Origin: Luteimonas endophytica
GTDB taxonomy: Bacteria > Pseudomonadota > Gammaproteobacteria > Xanthomonadales > Xanthomonadaceae
Length of the DNA: 64,000 bases
Direction: 5' to 3'
NCBI RefSeq assembly: GCF_029887875.1
Contig: NZ_JARXRM010000044.1
Span: 8,973-72,972 of the forward strand
Numbering within the stretch: the stretch's first letter is position 1; each line of letters begins with the position of its first letter. The notes under the pieces are model-generated. The model was not told the DNA's origin. It did no database searches and was given only the letters and a program-made list of their open reading frames with translations. Positions 37,172 through 45,721 of this stretch are shown here, one piece after another. A program made the translations under genes and the position numbers.

Positions 37172-37200
37172 TATGTAACATCGTCCCAGGGGCGCGTCAA
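37172..37200 (-). promoter_or_regulatory. sigma70 promoter of the transglutaminase-Oar receptor operon
   Basis: On the minus strand, TTGACG and TACATA are 17 bases apart, with CCCCTGGG in the spacer. The -10 box lies about 30 bases before the ATG. It is closely similar to the promoter at 32320-32348, suggesting common control. Confidence 0.78.
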
Positions 37201-37218
37201 TAAATTATTCCTTCGAAG

Positions 37219-37247
37219 TTGATTTTGAGAAAAATGTATTCCATAAC
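37219..37247 (+). promoter_or_regulatory. candidate promoter of the NlpC/P60-epimerase operon
   Basis: TTGATT and CATAAC are separated by 17 bases in an AT-rich patch about 40 bases before the ATG at 37288. It is back to back with the minus-strand promoter, so a single regulator could control both arms. Confidence 0.5.
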
Positions 37248-37287
37248 TGTCGCCGGCCCGCACTGCGGCGCCCAGCGAGGGGATCCC

Positions 37288-38703
37288 ATGACGTCCATCA
37301 GACCGTTCCATCTGCTGCTCGCGCTGGCCCTGGGCGCGTGCGTGCTGCCGCTGCCGGCCGCCGCGCGGGGGCCGGCAGCTGCGGCGGCCCTGCCCGCCCA
37401 CGGCGTGGTCGCCGTGGAGGAGCGCCAGCTCGAGCCCGGCTACTGGATCGGGCGCCTCGGCGACGCCGCCGGGCGCCTCTATCTCGATGACGCCGCGATC
37501 GCCCGCCAGAACGCCGCGCTGGTCGAACGCGACGACTCGATGCGCGACATCGCGGCGCTGCCTCGGGCGCTGCCGGGCAGCGAGGTGCGCGGGTGGATCA
37601 CGGCCCTGTCCTCGCCCCCGGAGGGCGAGCGCTACGGCGCGGACGGCGCGGCGCTGCCGGCGGCGTTCTTCGACGCGCTGGAAGCGAACCTGGCGCTGGA
37701 CGGAGTGCCGCGTTCCCAGCCCACCCGCTACGGCCTGGTGGTGCGCCGCGCCGCCTTGCGCACCTTCCCCGACGATACCCGTGTCTTCAGCAGGCCCGGC
37801 GACACCGACATCGACCGCTTCCAGGAAAGCGCGCTGTTTCCGGGCGACGCGGTGGTGGTGGCCCATGCCAGCCGCGACGGCGCGTGGCTGTTCGTGGTCA
37901 GCGCCCGCTACTCGGCCTGGATCGAGCGCGACGCCGTCGCGGTGGGCACGCGCGACACGGTGCTCGGCTACCGCGACAGGTCGCCGGCGCTGGTGGTGAC
38001 GGCCGCCACCGTGCGCACCGTCTTCAACCCGGAACGTCCCGAAGTGTCCGAACTGCAGCTGGACATGGGCGTGCGCGTACCGCTGCTGGCGGACTGGCCG
38101 CCGGACCGCGCGGTGCATGGCCAGCACCCGCTGTTCGGACACGTGATCGAACTGCCGGTGCGCACCGCCGACGGCTCGCTGGCACTGGTACCGGCGCTGC
38201 TGCCGCGCACCGCCGAGGTCGCGGCGGAACCGCTGCCGCTCACCCCGGCCAACATCATCGCCCAGGGCTTCAAGTTCCTCGGCGAGCGCTACGGCTGGGG
38301 CCACTCCTACAACGCCCGCGACTGCAGCGGCTTCGTCTCCGAGGTCTATCGCAGCATGGGTGTGCAGGTGCCGCGCAACACCAGCGACCAGAGCGTCAGC
38401 CCGGCGCTCGACAGGACCGCGTTCGACGGGTCGGAGAGCCACGAGGAACGACTGGCCGAGGTGGCGAAGCTGCAGGTGGGCGACCTGGTCTATATCCCGG
38501 GCCACGTGATGATGGTCATCGGCCGCGAGCACGGCACCACCTACACCATCCACGACACCACCGGCATCGGCTACCTGGGCGCCGGCGGCGAACTGGTGCG
38601 GATGCCGCTCAACGGCGTGGTGGTCACGCCGCTGGAACCGCTGATGGCCGGCGCGGACACCCCCACCATCGACCGCATCACCTCCATCGTCCGCATCCGC
38701 TGA
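37288..38703 (+). CDS. SH3-NlpC/P60 endopeptidase (YkfC-like)
   Basis: This 471-aa exported C40 peptidase starts at ATG 37288, after CGAGGGGATCCC. A signal peptide (MTSIRPFHLLLALALGACVL) is followed by SH3-like regions (for example RYGLVVRRAALRTFPDDTRV and FPGDAVVVAHASRDGAWLFV). The C-terminal NlpC/P60 domain has catalytic Cys346 in ARDCSGFVSEVY, His406 in PGHVMMVIG and His422 in HDTTG. YkfC of this architecture cleaves the gamma-D-Glu-diamino acid bond of murein peptides, releasing L-Ala-D-Glu. It lies 25 bases before the L-Ala-D/L-Glu epimerase gene, the same enzyme pairing as ykfB-ykfC in Bacillus. Confidence 0.9.
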   Translation: MTSIRPFHLLLALALGACVLPLPAAARGPAAAAALPAHGVVAVEERQLEPGYWIGRLGDAAGRLYLDDAAIARQNAALVERDDSMRDIAALPRALPGSEVRGWITALSSPPEGERYGADGAALPAAFFDALEANLALDGVPRSQPTRYGLVVRRAALRTFPDDTRVFSRPGDTDIDRFQESALFPGDAVVVAHASRDGAWLFVVSARYSAWIERDAVAVGTRDTVLGYRDRSPALVVTAATVRTVFNPERPEVSELQLDMGVRVPLLADWPPDRAVHGQHPLFGHVIELPVRTADGSLALVPALLPRTAEVAAEPLPLTPANIIAQGFKFLGERYGWGHSYNARDCSGFVSEVYRSMGVQVPRNTSDQSVSPALDRTAFDGSESHEERLAEVAKLQVGDLVYIPGHVMMVIGREHGTTYTIHDTTGIGYLGAGGELVRMPLNGVVVTPLEPLMAGADTPTIDRITSIVRIR

Positions 38704-38728
38704 GCGCAACCCTCCGGGACCGAGCCGA

Positions 38729-39826
38729 ATGAAAATCACCCAGATCCGCCTGGACATGCTCCGGGTGCCGCTGAAGACCCCGTTCAAGACCGCGCTGCGC
38801 ACGGTCGAGGCGGTCGAGGACATCATCGTCAGCGTCCATACCGACAGCGGCCACGTCGGCTACGGCGAGGCCGCCGCCACCGCGGTGATCACCGGCGACA
38901 CCCACGGCTCGATCGTCGAGGCGATCGACAAGCTGATCGCGCCGCGGCTGGTCGGCATGGAGATCGCCGACCTCAACCGCATCGTGCAGCGCATCCAGGG
39001 CGCCGCCGAGCGCAACACCAGCGCCAAGGCGGCGGTCGAGATCGCGGTCTACGACCTGTGGGCTCAGCTGTACGGCGCGCCGCTGTACCGGATGCTCGGC
39101 GGCGGCGACCCGGTGATCACCACCGACATCACCATCAGCGTCGACTACATCGACAAGATGGTCGCCGACTCGCTGGACGCGGTGGCGCGCGGCTTCGAAT
39201 CGCTGAAGATCAAGGTGGGCAAGGAGATCGGCGTCGACCTGGAGCGGGTCAAGGCGATCTACGCCGCGGTCGAGGGCCGCGCGCTGCTGCGCCTGGACGC
39301 CAACCAGGGCTGGACCGCCAAGCAGGCGGTCTACGCCATCCGCACCCTGGAGGACGCCGGAGTGCAGCTGGAACTGGTGGAGCAGCCGGTGAAGGCGCGC
39401 GACCTGGCCGGCCTGAAATACGTCACCGAACGCGTGCACACCCCGATCATGGCCGACGAGAGCGTGTTCGGCCCGGCCGAGGTGATCGACCTGCTGCGCA
39501 TGCACGCGGCGGATATCATCAACATCAAGCTGATGAAGACCGGAGGCATCTCCAATGCGATCCGCATCGCCGACATCGCCTCGGTCTATGGTGTGGAATG
39601 CATGATCGGCTGCATGATCGAGTCCAGCATCAGCGTGGCCGCGGCGGTGCACGTGGCGGTGGCCAAGGCCGACACGATCCGCAAGATCGACCTGGACGGG
39701 CCGTCGCTGTGCGCTTTCAACCCCGTGGAGGGCGGCGTGCGCTTCAACGAATCGGAGATCACCATCGACGAATCGCCCGGCCTCGGCATCCGCGGCATCC
39801 GCGGGCTCGAGCCGCTGGCGGCCTGA
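38729..39826 (+). CDS. L-Ala-D/L-Glu epimerase
   Basis: This enolase-superfamily dipeptide epimerase (365 aa) converts L-Ala-D-Glu from murein into L-Ala-L-Glu for catabolism. The first catalytic Lys is in SLKIKVGKE (Lys160/Lys162) and the second in INIKLMKTGG (Lys267). Metal ligands are Asp190 in RLDANQGW, Glu in LVEQPV and Asp243 in IMADES. The substrate-binding IDLDGP at the C-terminus is as expected for Ala-Glu epimerases. It is cytoplasmic. The adjacent YkfC-like enzyme would generate its substrate. Confidence 0.93.
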   Translation: MKITQIRLDMLRVPLKTPFKTALRTVEAVEDIIVSVHTDSGHVGYGEAAATAVITGDTHGSIVEAIDKLIAPRLVGMEIADLNRIVQRIQGAAERNTSAKAAVEIAVYDLWAQLYGAPLYRMLGGGDPVITTDITISVDYIDKMVADSLDAVARGFESLKIKVGKEIGVDLERVKAIYAAVEGRALLRLDANQGWTAKQAVYAIRTLEDAGVQLELVEQPVKARDLAGLKYVTERVHTPIMADESVFGPAEVIDLLRMHAADIINIKLMKTGGISNAIRIADIASVYGVECMIGCMIESSISVAAAVHVAVAKADTIRKIDLDGPSLCAFNPVEGGVRFNESEITIDESPGLGIRGIRGLEPLAA

Positions 39827-39838
39827 GGCGCGCCGGCG

Positions 39839-40687
39839 ATGTCCTCGCTGCTCCGGATCCGCTCGCAGCGCGACCAGATGTCGGCGATCGAGCGGCGCAT
39901 CGCCGACTTCATCCTCGACAACGCCCACCTGCTGCGCGACTACTCCTCGCAGCAGCTGGCCAACGCGCTGGAGGTCAGCCAGTCCAGCGTGGTCAAGTTC
40001 AGCCAGAAGCTCGGCTACAAGGGCTACCCCGACCTGAAGTACGCGATCGGCGAGGACATGGCGCGCAGCGACGGCCAGGGCGAAACCGGCGGCCGCGCGG
40101 CCGGCGACGGCGACCGCCATGACGCCATGGCCGAGGCGCTGTGGCAGGCGAAATCCAACGCCGAGCGGGAGACGCGGCTGCTCAATCCGCCCGAGACGCT
40201 GGACGCCATCGCCGACGCCATCCACCGCGCACGCACCGTGTTCGTGATCGGGCTGGGCCACGACAGCATCGCCGCGCGCGGCTTCACCTTGCGGCTGTCG
40301 GAGGCCGGGATCCTGGCGGTATTCCACTTCGATCCGGTGCTGATGCCGACCAGCCTGGCCAACGCCGGCCGCGACGACGTGCTGGTGGTGTTCTCGGAGC
40401 ACGGCAAGCGCACCGCGCTATGCGAGCTGAGCCGGCTGTTCCGCGAGCGCATCGGCACGGTGGTCAGCGTGACCCGCCACAGCGCCAATCCCCTGCGCGC
40501 GCAGGCCGACCAGGCGCTGCTGGTGTCCGGCCACGACGAGCGCTCGCACATCGAACAGCTGCTTTACCAGTCGGCGCTGCAGCACCTGCTGGACCTGGTG
40601 TTCATGCTGCTGTGCGAGCACGCGGAGGAACGCATGCAGCTGCTCGACCGCAACGCCGCGCGCATGCGCCAGCTGTTGGAAACCTGA
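39839..40687 (+). CDS. RpiR/MurR-family transcriptional regulator
   Basis: This 282-aa regulator has an N-terminal HTH_6 domain (SQQLANALEVSQSSVVKFSQ then KLGYKGYPDLK) and a C-terminal SIS domain (TVFVIGLGHDSIAARGFTLR) that senses a phosphosugar or similar ligand. MurR, of this family, represses muramic-acid catabolism in E. coli, which fits the peptidoglycan context. It lies 12 bases after the epimerase gene and probably controls the two divergent arms, perhaps through the CCCCTGGG motif; that is inference. Confidence 0.9.
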   Translation: MSSLLRIRSQRDQMSAIERRIADFILDNAHLLRDYSSQQLANALEVSQSSVVKFSQKLGYKGYPDLKYAIGEDMARSDGQGETGGRAAGDGDRHDAMAEALWQAKSNAERETRLLNPPETLDAIADAIHRARTVFVIGLGHDSIAARGFTLRLSEAGILAVFHFDPVLMPTSLANAGRDDVLVVFSEHGKRTALCELSRLFRERIGTVVSVTRHSANPLRAQADQALLVSGHDERSHIEQLLYQSALQHLLDLVFMLLCEHAEERMQLLDRNAARMRQLLET

Positions 40688-40750
40688 CCGTGTCCGGCCG
40701 ACCGGGCGGCTTGCCCGCGCCAACCGCCCGCCGTTGCGCGCGGTCGCCCC

Positions 40751-40768
40751 GGACCCGGACCCGGACCC
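40751..40768. repeat. short tandem hexamer
   Basis: GGACCC is repeated three times in the 127-base gap between the regulator and transporter genes, followed by an alternating CG run. It is a simple repeat with no further structure. Confidence 0.6.
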
Positions 40769-40814
40769 GCACTCGCGCGCGCGCCATGGCAAGCTTGCCC
40801 TTCACTCCCGACCG

Positions 40815-42113
40815 ATGCCGCCGATGACCGATCCGAACGCCAAGCCCTCCCGCCTGTCCACGCCCGCGCGGGTGCTGCTCGCACTGGCCGCCGGCGCCGT
40901 CCTGGGGCTCGCGCTCGCGGCCTGGGACCAGCCACTGGCGCTGCGGATCGCCGACATCGTGCAGCCGATCGGCCGGCTGTGGCTCAACGCGCTGCAGATG
41001 ACGGTGGTGCCGCTGGTGGCGGCGCTGGTGGTGGTCGGCATCAACGCCGCCAGCGACGCGGCGGCATCGGGCCGCACCGCGCGGGTGGCGATGGCGGTGT
41101 TCGCGATCCTGCTCACCGTGTGCGGCGCGTTCGCCGCCCTCGCCTCCCCGGCGTTCCTGTCGCTGATGCCGCGCGACGATTCGCTGGTGACCGCGTTCCG
41201 CGCCGCGATCCAGGCGCCGGAAACGCTGCCCGACGCCCCCGGGTTCGGCGAATGGCTGGTCACCGTGATCCCCAGCAACGCCATCGCCGCCGCAGCTGCC
41301 AGCGCGATGCTGCCGCTGGTGGTGTTCTCGATGTTCTTCGGCTTCGCCCTCACCCGGCTGGAGCCCGAGCGCCGCACCCGCATGCTCGAACTGGTGCGCA
41401 GCATCGGCGACACCATGATCGTGATCGTGCGCTGGGTGCTGTGGGCGGCGCCGCTGGGGGTGTTCGCGCTGGTGTTCGCGGTGTGCGCCCGGGTCGGGCT
41501 GGGTATGCTCAGCGCGCTGGCCTACTACATCCTGCTGCAGTGCGCGCTGTACGTCGCCATCACCCTGCTGATGTACCTGGTGGCGGTGCTGTTCGCGGGC
41601 GAGCGGCTCGGCCGCTTCGCCGCGGCGCTGCTGCCGGTGCAGGCGATCGCCGCCAGCTCGCAGTCGTCGCTGGCGTCGCTGCCGGTGATGATCGACAGCG
41701 CCCGGGTCCGGCTCGGCTACCCGCTGGCGGTGACCTCGCTGGTGTTGCCGATGGCGGTCTCGCTGTTCCGTATCGCCAGCCCGGTGCAGTACCTCAGCGT
41801 CGCGGTGTTCATCGCCTGGATGTACGGGATCGACCTGACCGCGGCGCAGCTCGCGGTGGCGGTGGGGCTGAGCGTGGTGATCAGCATGGGCTCGGTGGGG
41901 CTTCCCGGGCAGGTCAGCTTCATGACCACCAACATGCCGGTGACCCAGGCCATGGGGCTGCCGGTGGAGCCGCTGGGCGTACTGCTGGCGGTCGACACGA
42001 TCCCCGACGTGTTCGCCACCGTCGCCAACACCACCGCCGACGTCGCGGCCACCGGGGTGGTGGCGCGGCGCACCGGTCACGTCCCCGGCGCGGCCGAGGA
42101 GGCGGCGCCGTGA
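40815..42113 (+). CDS. DAACS-family (DctA/GltP-like) symporter, atypical
   Basis: This 432-aa inner-membrane protein has multiple helices and the serine-rich re-entrant loop AASSQSSLASLPVM, plus the C-terminal AVDTIPDVFATVANTTADVA of the dicarboxylate/amino acid:cation symporter family. The usual sodium-binding N-x-D-G-T of helix 7 is replaced: the corresponding stretch reads VLPMAVSLFRIASP. Substrate is therefore uncertain; glutamate, alanine or a small peptide from murein is possible. ATG 40815 is chosen; ATG 40824 also fits. The stop overlaps the arsC-like start (GTGA). Confidence 0.88.
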   Translation: MPPMTDPNAKPSRLSTPARVLLALAAGAVLGLALAAWDQPLALRIADIVQPIGRLWLNALQMTVVPLVAALVVVGINAASDAAASGRTARVAMAVFAILLTVCGAFAALASPAFLSLMPRDDSLVTAFRAAIQAPETLPDAPGFGEWLVTVIPSNAIAAAAASAMLPLVVFSMFFGFALTRLEPERRTRMLELVRSIGDTMIVIVRWVLWAAPLGVFALVFAVCARVGLGMLSALAYYILLQCALYVAITLLMYLVAVLFAGERLGRFAAALLPVQAIAASSQSSLASLPVMIDSARVRLGYPLAVTSLVLPMAVSLFRIASPVQYLSVAVFIAWMYGIDLTAAQLAVAVGLSVVISMGSVGLPGQVSFMTTNMPVTQAMGLPVEPLGVLLAVDTIPDVFATVANTTADVAATGVVARRTGHVPGAAEEAAP

Positions 42114-42463
42114 CAGCGGCGGTCTTCTGGCACAACCCGCGCTGCTCCAAGTCGCGCGCGGCCCTGGAGCTGCTGCGGAAGCGCGGCATCGAACCGCGGA
42201 TCGTGCGCTACCTGGACGACCCACCGGATGCCGCCGAGCTACGCGAAATGCTGCGCCGGCTCGGCAGCCCGGCGCGCGGGCTGCTGCGCCCCGGCGAGGC
42301 GGAATACGCCGAGCTGGGGCTTGCCGATCCCGCGCTGGGCGAAGATGCGATCGTGGCGGCAATGGTGGCGCACCCCCGCCTGATCGAGCGTCCGCTGTTC
42401 GTCCACGGCGGTCGGGCTGTGATCGGCCGCCCGCCTGAGCGGGTACTCGAGCTGCTCGGCTGA
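42110..42463 (+). CDS. ArsC-family thioredoxin-fold reductase
   Basis: The 117-aa protein starts at a GTG overlapping the transporter stop. It has the ArsC N-terminal motif WHNPRCSKSRAALELL with the catalytic Cys, and RPLFVHGGRAVIGRPPE near the end. Family members reduce arsenate with glutaredoxin or, as YffB/Spx types, have other roles. No other ars genes are present, so arsenate detoxification is not supported by context. Confidence 0.88.
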   Translation: MTAAVFWHNPRCSKSRAALELLRKRGIEPRIVRYLDDPPDAAELREMLRRLGSPARGLLRPGEAEYAELGLADPALGEDAIVAAMVAHPRLIERPLFVHGGRAVIGRPPERVLELLG

Positions 42464-42524
42464 GGCGCGCCGCGGTCGGGCCCGGCCTCGGCGGCGATCG
42501 CGGGCGCGTCCGGCGGCGCCGGTC

Positions 42525-42688
42525 TTCGCTTGCATGGCACGCTCCTACGAGGGCGCCACGCTTCGGCGGGGCGGCCCATGGCCGCGAAGACCGCGGAAGC
42601 ATCCACGGCAGCGGCTGATGATTCGGACCTGGTGGAAATGGCGGGCTCGCCGGTCGCGGCGATTCGCGGCCATGGGCCGCTCCTATCG
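42525..42688. repeat. cluster of REP-like palindromic repeats
   Basis: This gap between arsC-like and glutamate-synthase-like genes holds three repeat units: copy 2 of the 24-bp element (42525-42548, one mismatch), GCGGCCCATGGCCGCGAA (42571-42588) and an inverted relative ending at 42686 with core CGGCCATGGGCCG. Units in opposite orientation resemble a BIME-type cluster. The last unit contains the TAG stop of the gene at 42683. Confidence 0.75.
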
Positions 42689-44305
42689 GGACTTGGTGTC
42701 GCGCAGGCGGCGGATGCGCTCGGGCGGGGCGAAGGAGTCGCTGCGGGCCTCGGCCCAGAATGCCTTGAACACGGCGTGTTCCGGTGCGCCGTGCAGCAGC
42801 TCGCCCGGCTCGAGGAAGCGGTAGAGCGCGGCCAGCGAACGGATCTCGGTCGGCGTGACCCGCCGCAGGATGTGTTCGGGACCGAGCTGCTGCGGGTGCT
42901 CCAGCCCCGCGGCGGCGAGCAGATCGCGCAGCGCCCGCAGGGTGTTGTCGTGGTAGCGCCGCACCCGCTCGCCCTTGTCGGCCACATCGAGGTGCCGCCA
43001 GCGCGACGGGTCCTGGGTGGCCACGCCGGTCGGGCACTGGTCGTTGTGGCAGCTCTGGGCCTGGATGCAGCCGGTCGCGAACATGAAACCGCGCCCGGAA
43101 TTGCACCAGTCCGCGCCCATCGCCATGGTGCGGGCGATGTCGAAGGCGCTGGTGATGCGCCCTGCCGCCCCCAGCCGCACCCGCTCGCGCAGGTTCAGGC
43201 CCACCAGGGTGTTGTGCACCAGCATCAGCGCCTCGTGCATCGGCAGGCCGACGTGGTCGATGAACTCCGCCGGCGCCGCCCCGGTGCCGCCCTCGGCGCC
43301 GTCGACGACGATGAAGTCCGGCAGCACGCCGGTCTCGAGCATGCCGCGGGCGATGCCGAACCATTCCCAGGGATGGCCGATGGCGAGCTTGAAGCCGGCG
43401 GGCTTGCCGCCGGAGAGTTCGCGCATCCGCGCCACGAAGCGCAGCAGGCCGGTCGGGGTCGAGAACGCCGAATGCCGCGCCGGCGAGATGCAGTCCACGC
43501 CCACCGGCACCCCGCGCGCGGCGGCGATCTCGGCGGTCACCTTCGCCCCCGGCAGCATCCCGCCCTTGCCCGGCTTGGCGCCCTGCGAGAGCTTGAGCTC
43601 CACCATCTTCACCTGCGGCGCGGTGGCGTTGGCGGCGAAGACCTCCTCGCTGAACCGGCCGTTGGCGTCGCGGCAGCCGAAGTAGCCGGAGCCGATCTCC
43701 CAGACCAGATCGCCGCCGTGCTCGCGGTGGTAGCTGGAGATCGAGCCCTCGCCGGTGTCGTGGTAGAAGCCGCCGGCCTTGGCCCCGGCGTTGAGCGCGC
43801 GGATCGCGTTGGGCGAGAGCGAGCCGAAGCTCATCGCCGAGATGCTGAACACGCTGGCATCGTAGGGCTGCGCGCTGCCGCCGCCGATCATGATGCGGAA
43901 GTCGTGCGACTCGATCGCGCTTGGCGCCATCGAGTGGTTGAGCCACTCGTAGTCGACGTCGTACACGCCCTGCTGGCTGCCGAACGGGCGCACGTCGCTG
44001 ACCGACTTGGCGCGCTGGTAGACCAGCGCGCGCTGCTGGCGCGAGAACGGCACCTCGGCGGTATCGCCCTCGATGAAGTACTGGCGCATCTCCGGGCCGA
44101 TCGATTCCAGCCCGTAGCGGAAGTGCGCCAGCAGCGGATAGTTGCGCCGCAAGGTGCTGTGCCTCTGCAGCAGGTCCCGGGTACCGACCGCCACCAGCAC
44201 CGCCGCCACCGCCGCCACCCAGGCCCAACCCGGCCAGCGCAGCGCCAGCAGCAGCGAAGCCAGCAGCAGCGCGATGCTGCTCCAGTAGGCGAGGTAGCGG
44301 CTCAC
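42683..44305 (-). CDS. FMN-binding glutamate synthase family protein
   Basis: This 540-aa protein has two N-terminal membrane helices (about residues 8-40) and a GltB-type FMN/alpha-beta barrel domain. Landmarks are AMSFGSLSPNAIRALNAGAK, FIVVDGAEGGTGAAPAEF, the glycine-rich GAAGRITSAFDIAR and the Cys cluster GCIQAQSCHNDQCPTGVATQ, which binds a 3Fe-4S-like cluster. It lacks the amidotransferase domain of full glutamate synthase, so its acceptor reaction is unknown. It is 36 bases downstream of the UDP-sugar dehydrogenase gene. Confidence 0.92.
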   Translation of the reverse strand: MSRYLAYWSSIALLLASLLLALRWPGWAWVAAVAAVLVAVGTRDLLQRHSTLRRNYPLLAHFRYGLESIGPEMRQYFIEGDTAEVPFSRQQRALVYQRAKSVSDVRPFGSQQGVYDVDYEWLNHSMAPSAIESHDFRIMIGGGSAQPYDASVFSISAMSFGSLSPNAIRALNAGAKAGGFYHDTGEGSISSYHREHGGDLVWEIGSGYFGCRDANGRFSEEVFAANATAPQVKMVELKLSQGAKPGKGGMLPGAKVTAEIAAARGVPVGVDCISPARHSAFSTPTGLLRFVARMRELSGGKPAGFKLAIGHPWEWFGIARGMLETGVLPDFIVVDGAEGGTGAAPAEFIDHVGLPMHEALMLVHNTLVGLNLRERVRLGAAGRITSAFDIARTMAMGADWCNSGRGFMFATGCIQAQSCHNDQCPTGVATQDPSRWRHLDVADKGERVRRYHDNTLRALRDLLAAAGLEHPQQLGPEHILRRVTPTEIRSLAALYRFLEPGELLHGAPEHAVFKAFWAEARSDSFAPPERIRRLRDTKSR

Positions 44306-44341
44306 CGCGGGCCGGGGTCGTTCCGATCCATGCGCCGCAGT

Positions 44342-45619
44342 CTACAGCCGCGCGGCCACGGCTTCTCGCGGCCACGCCGACTTCACGTCGTAGACAACCG
44401 CCCCCGGCCGGCCGAGCGCCCGGATCTGCGCGACCGTCATTTCGCGGAAGGCCCGGTGCGCCACCGCGAGCACCACCGCATCGTAGGCCCCGGCCTCGGG
44501 CGATGCGACCGGATCGATACCGAGCATGCGCCGCGCCGCGTCCGGCTCGGCCCACGGATCGTGTGCATCCACCCGTGCCCCGGCCAGCTTCAGGCCGTCG
44601 ATCACGTCGACGACGCGGCTGTTACGCAGGTCCGGGCAGTTCTCCTTGAAGGTCAGCCCCAGCACCAGCACCCGCGCGCCGGCCACCGGCACGCCGCGCT
44701 CGCCCAGCAGACCGGCCACGCGCAGCGCGACGTGGGCGCCGACGCGGTTGTTGATCGCGCGCGCGGCGAGGATCAGCTCCGGGTGGTAGCCCACCGATTC
44801 CGACTTGTGGGTGAGGTAGTAGGGATCCACGCCGATGCAGTGGCCGCCGACCAGACCCGGCCGGAACGGCAGGAAGTTCCACTTGGTGCCGGCGGCCTCC
44901 AGCACCTCCAGCGTGTCGATTCCGAGCCGGTCGAACATCATCGCCAGCTCGTTGATCAAGCCGATGTTGACGTCGCGCTGGATGTTCTCGACCACCTTGG
45001 CCGCCTCGGCCACCCGGATCGACGATGCGCGGTGGGTGCCGGCGCCGATGATCCGCGCGTACAGGGCATCCACCGCGTCTGCGGCTTCGGCGGTCGAACC
45101 GGAGGTGATCTTGGGGATGTCGGCCAGGCGCCTGTGGCGGTCGCCCGGATTGATCCTTTCCGGGCTGTAGCCGCAGAAGAAATCGCGGTTGAACGCCAAC
45201 CCGGAACCGCGCTCCAGGATCGGCACGCAGATCTCCTCGGTGGTGCCGGGGTACACCGTGGACTCGTAGATCACCAGGTCGCCGGGCGCCAGCAGACCAG
45301 CGAGCAGCTCGCTGGCCTGCTGCAGCGGGCGAAGGTCTGGCCGCTGCTGCGCGTCGATCGGAGTGGGCACGGTGACGACGTAGACGTTGCGGTCGCGCAG
45401 GTCGGATGGGTCCGCGCTGCATCGCAGGCGCCTGGCCTCGGCCAGCTCGCCCGGCTCGATTTCGCAGGTACGGTCGCGCCCGGCACGCAGCTCGTCTACG
45501 CGCGTCGCGTCGATGTCGTAGCCGACGGTGTCGTGGCCGCGGCCGAACTCCACCGCCAGCGGCAACCCGACGTAACCCAAGCCGATGATGCCGATGCGTG
45601 CGGCTGTGGGATCGAGCAT
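44342..45619 (-). CDS. nucleotide-sugar dehydrogenase (TviB/WbpA-like)
   Basis: This 425-aa UDP-glucose/UDP-HexNAc dehydrogenase oxidises the sugar C6 to a uronic acid with NAD. It has the Rossmann motif IGIIGLGYVGLPLA, ESTVYPGTTEE, and the catalytic Cys in GLVGGHCIGVDPYYLTHKSE. The GTKWNFLPFRPG stretch is typical of the UDP-N-acetylglucosamine/galactosamine branch (TviB). ATG 45619 begins MLDPTAARIGIIG. No other polysaccharide genes are adjacent, so its end product is unclear. Confidence 0.93.
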   Translation of the reverse strand: MLDPTAARIGIIGLGYVGLPLAVEFGRGHDTVGYDIDATRVDELRAGRDRTCEIEPGELAEARRLRCSADPSDLRDRNVYVVTVPTPIDAQQRPDLRPLQQASELLAGLLAPGDLVIYESTVYPGTTEEICVPILERGSGLAFNRDFFCGYSPERINPGDRHRRLADIPKITSGSTAEAADAVDALYARIIGAGTHRASSIRVAEAAKVVENIQRDVNIGLINELAMMFDRLGIDTLEVLEAAGTKWNFLPFRPGLVGGHCIGVDPYYLTHKSESVGYHPELILAARAINNRVGAHVALRVAGLLGERGVPVAGARVLVLGLTFKENCPDLRNSRVVDVIDGLKLAGARVDAHDPWAEPDAARRMLGIDPVASPEAGAYDAVVLAVAHRAFREMTVAQIRALGRPGAVVYDVKSAWPREAVAARL

Positions 45620-45721
45620 GCGGGCTCCGGGGCGGGTGGCGGGTGGCGCGCGCCGCGCGCCGGGAGCGGGCATTCGACAACCTACGCCAGGTGAAGTCAA
45701 ACCCTCCACGCCCGCCGTGCC

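Noticed and set aside
40742..40790. CG-rich tandem repeats as a regulatory site
   Set aside because: Only three hexamer copies and a simple CG run, as expected by chance in such GC-rich DNA.
40602..44555. 1317-codon minus-strand open frame
   Set aside because: It is antisense to the transporter and arsC-like genes and out of frame with the glutamate-synthase-like gene; no domain is visible.
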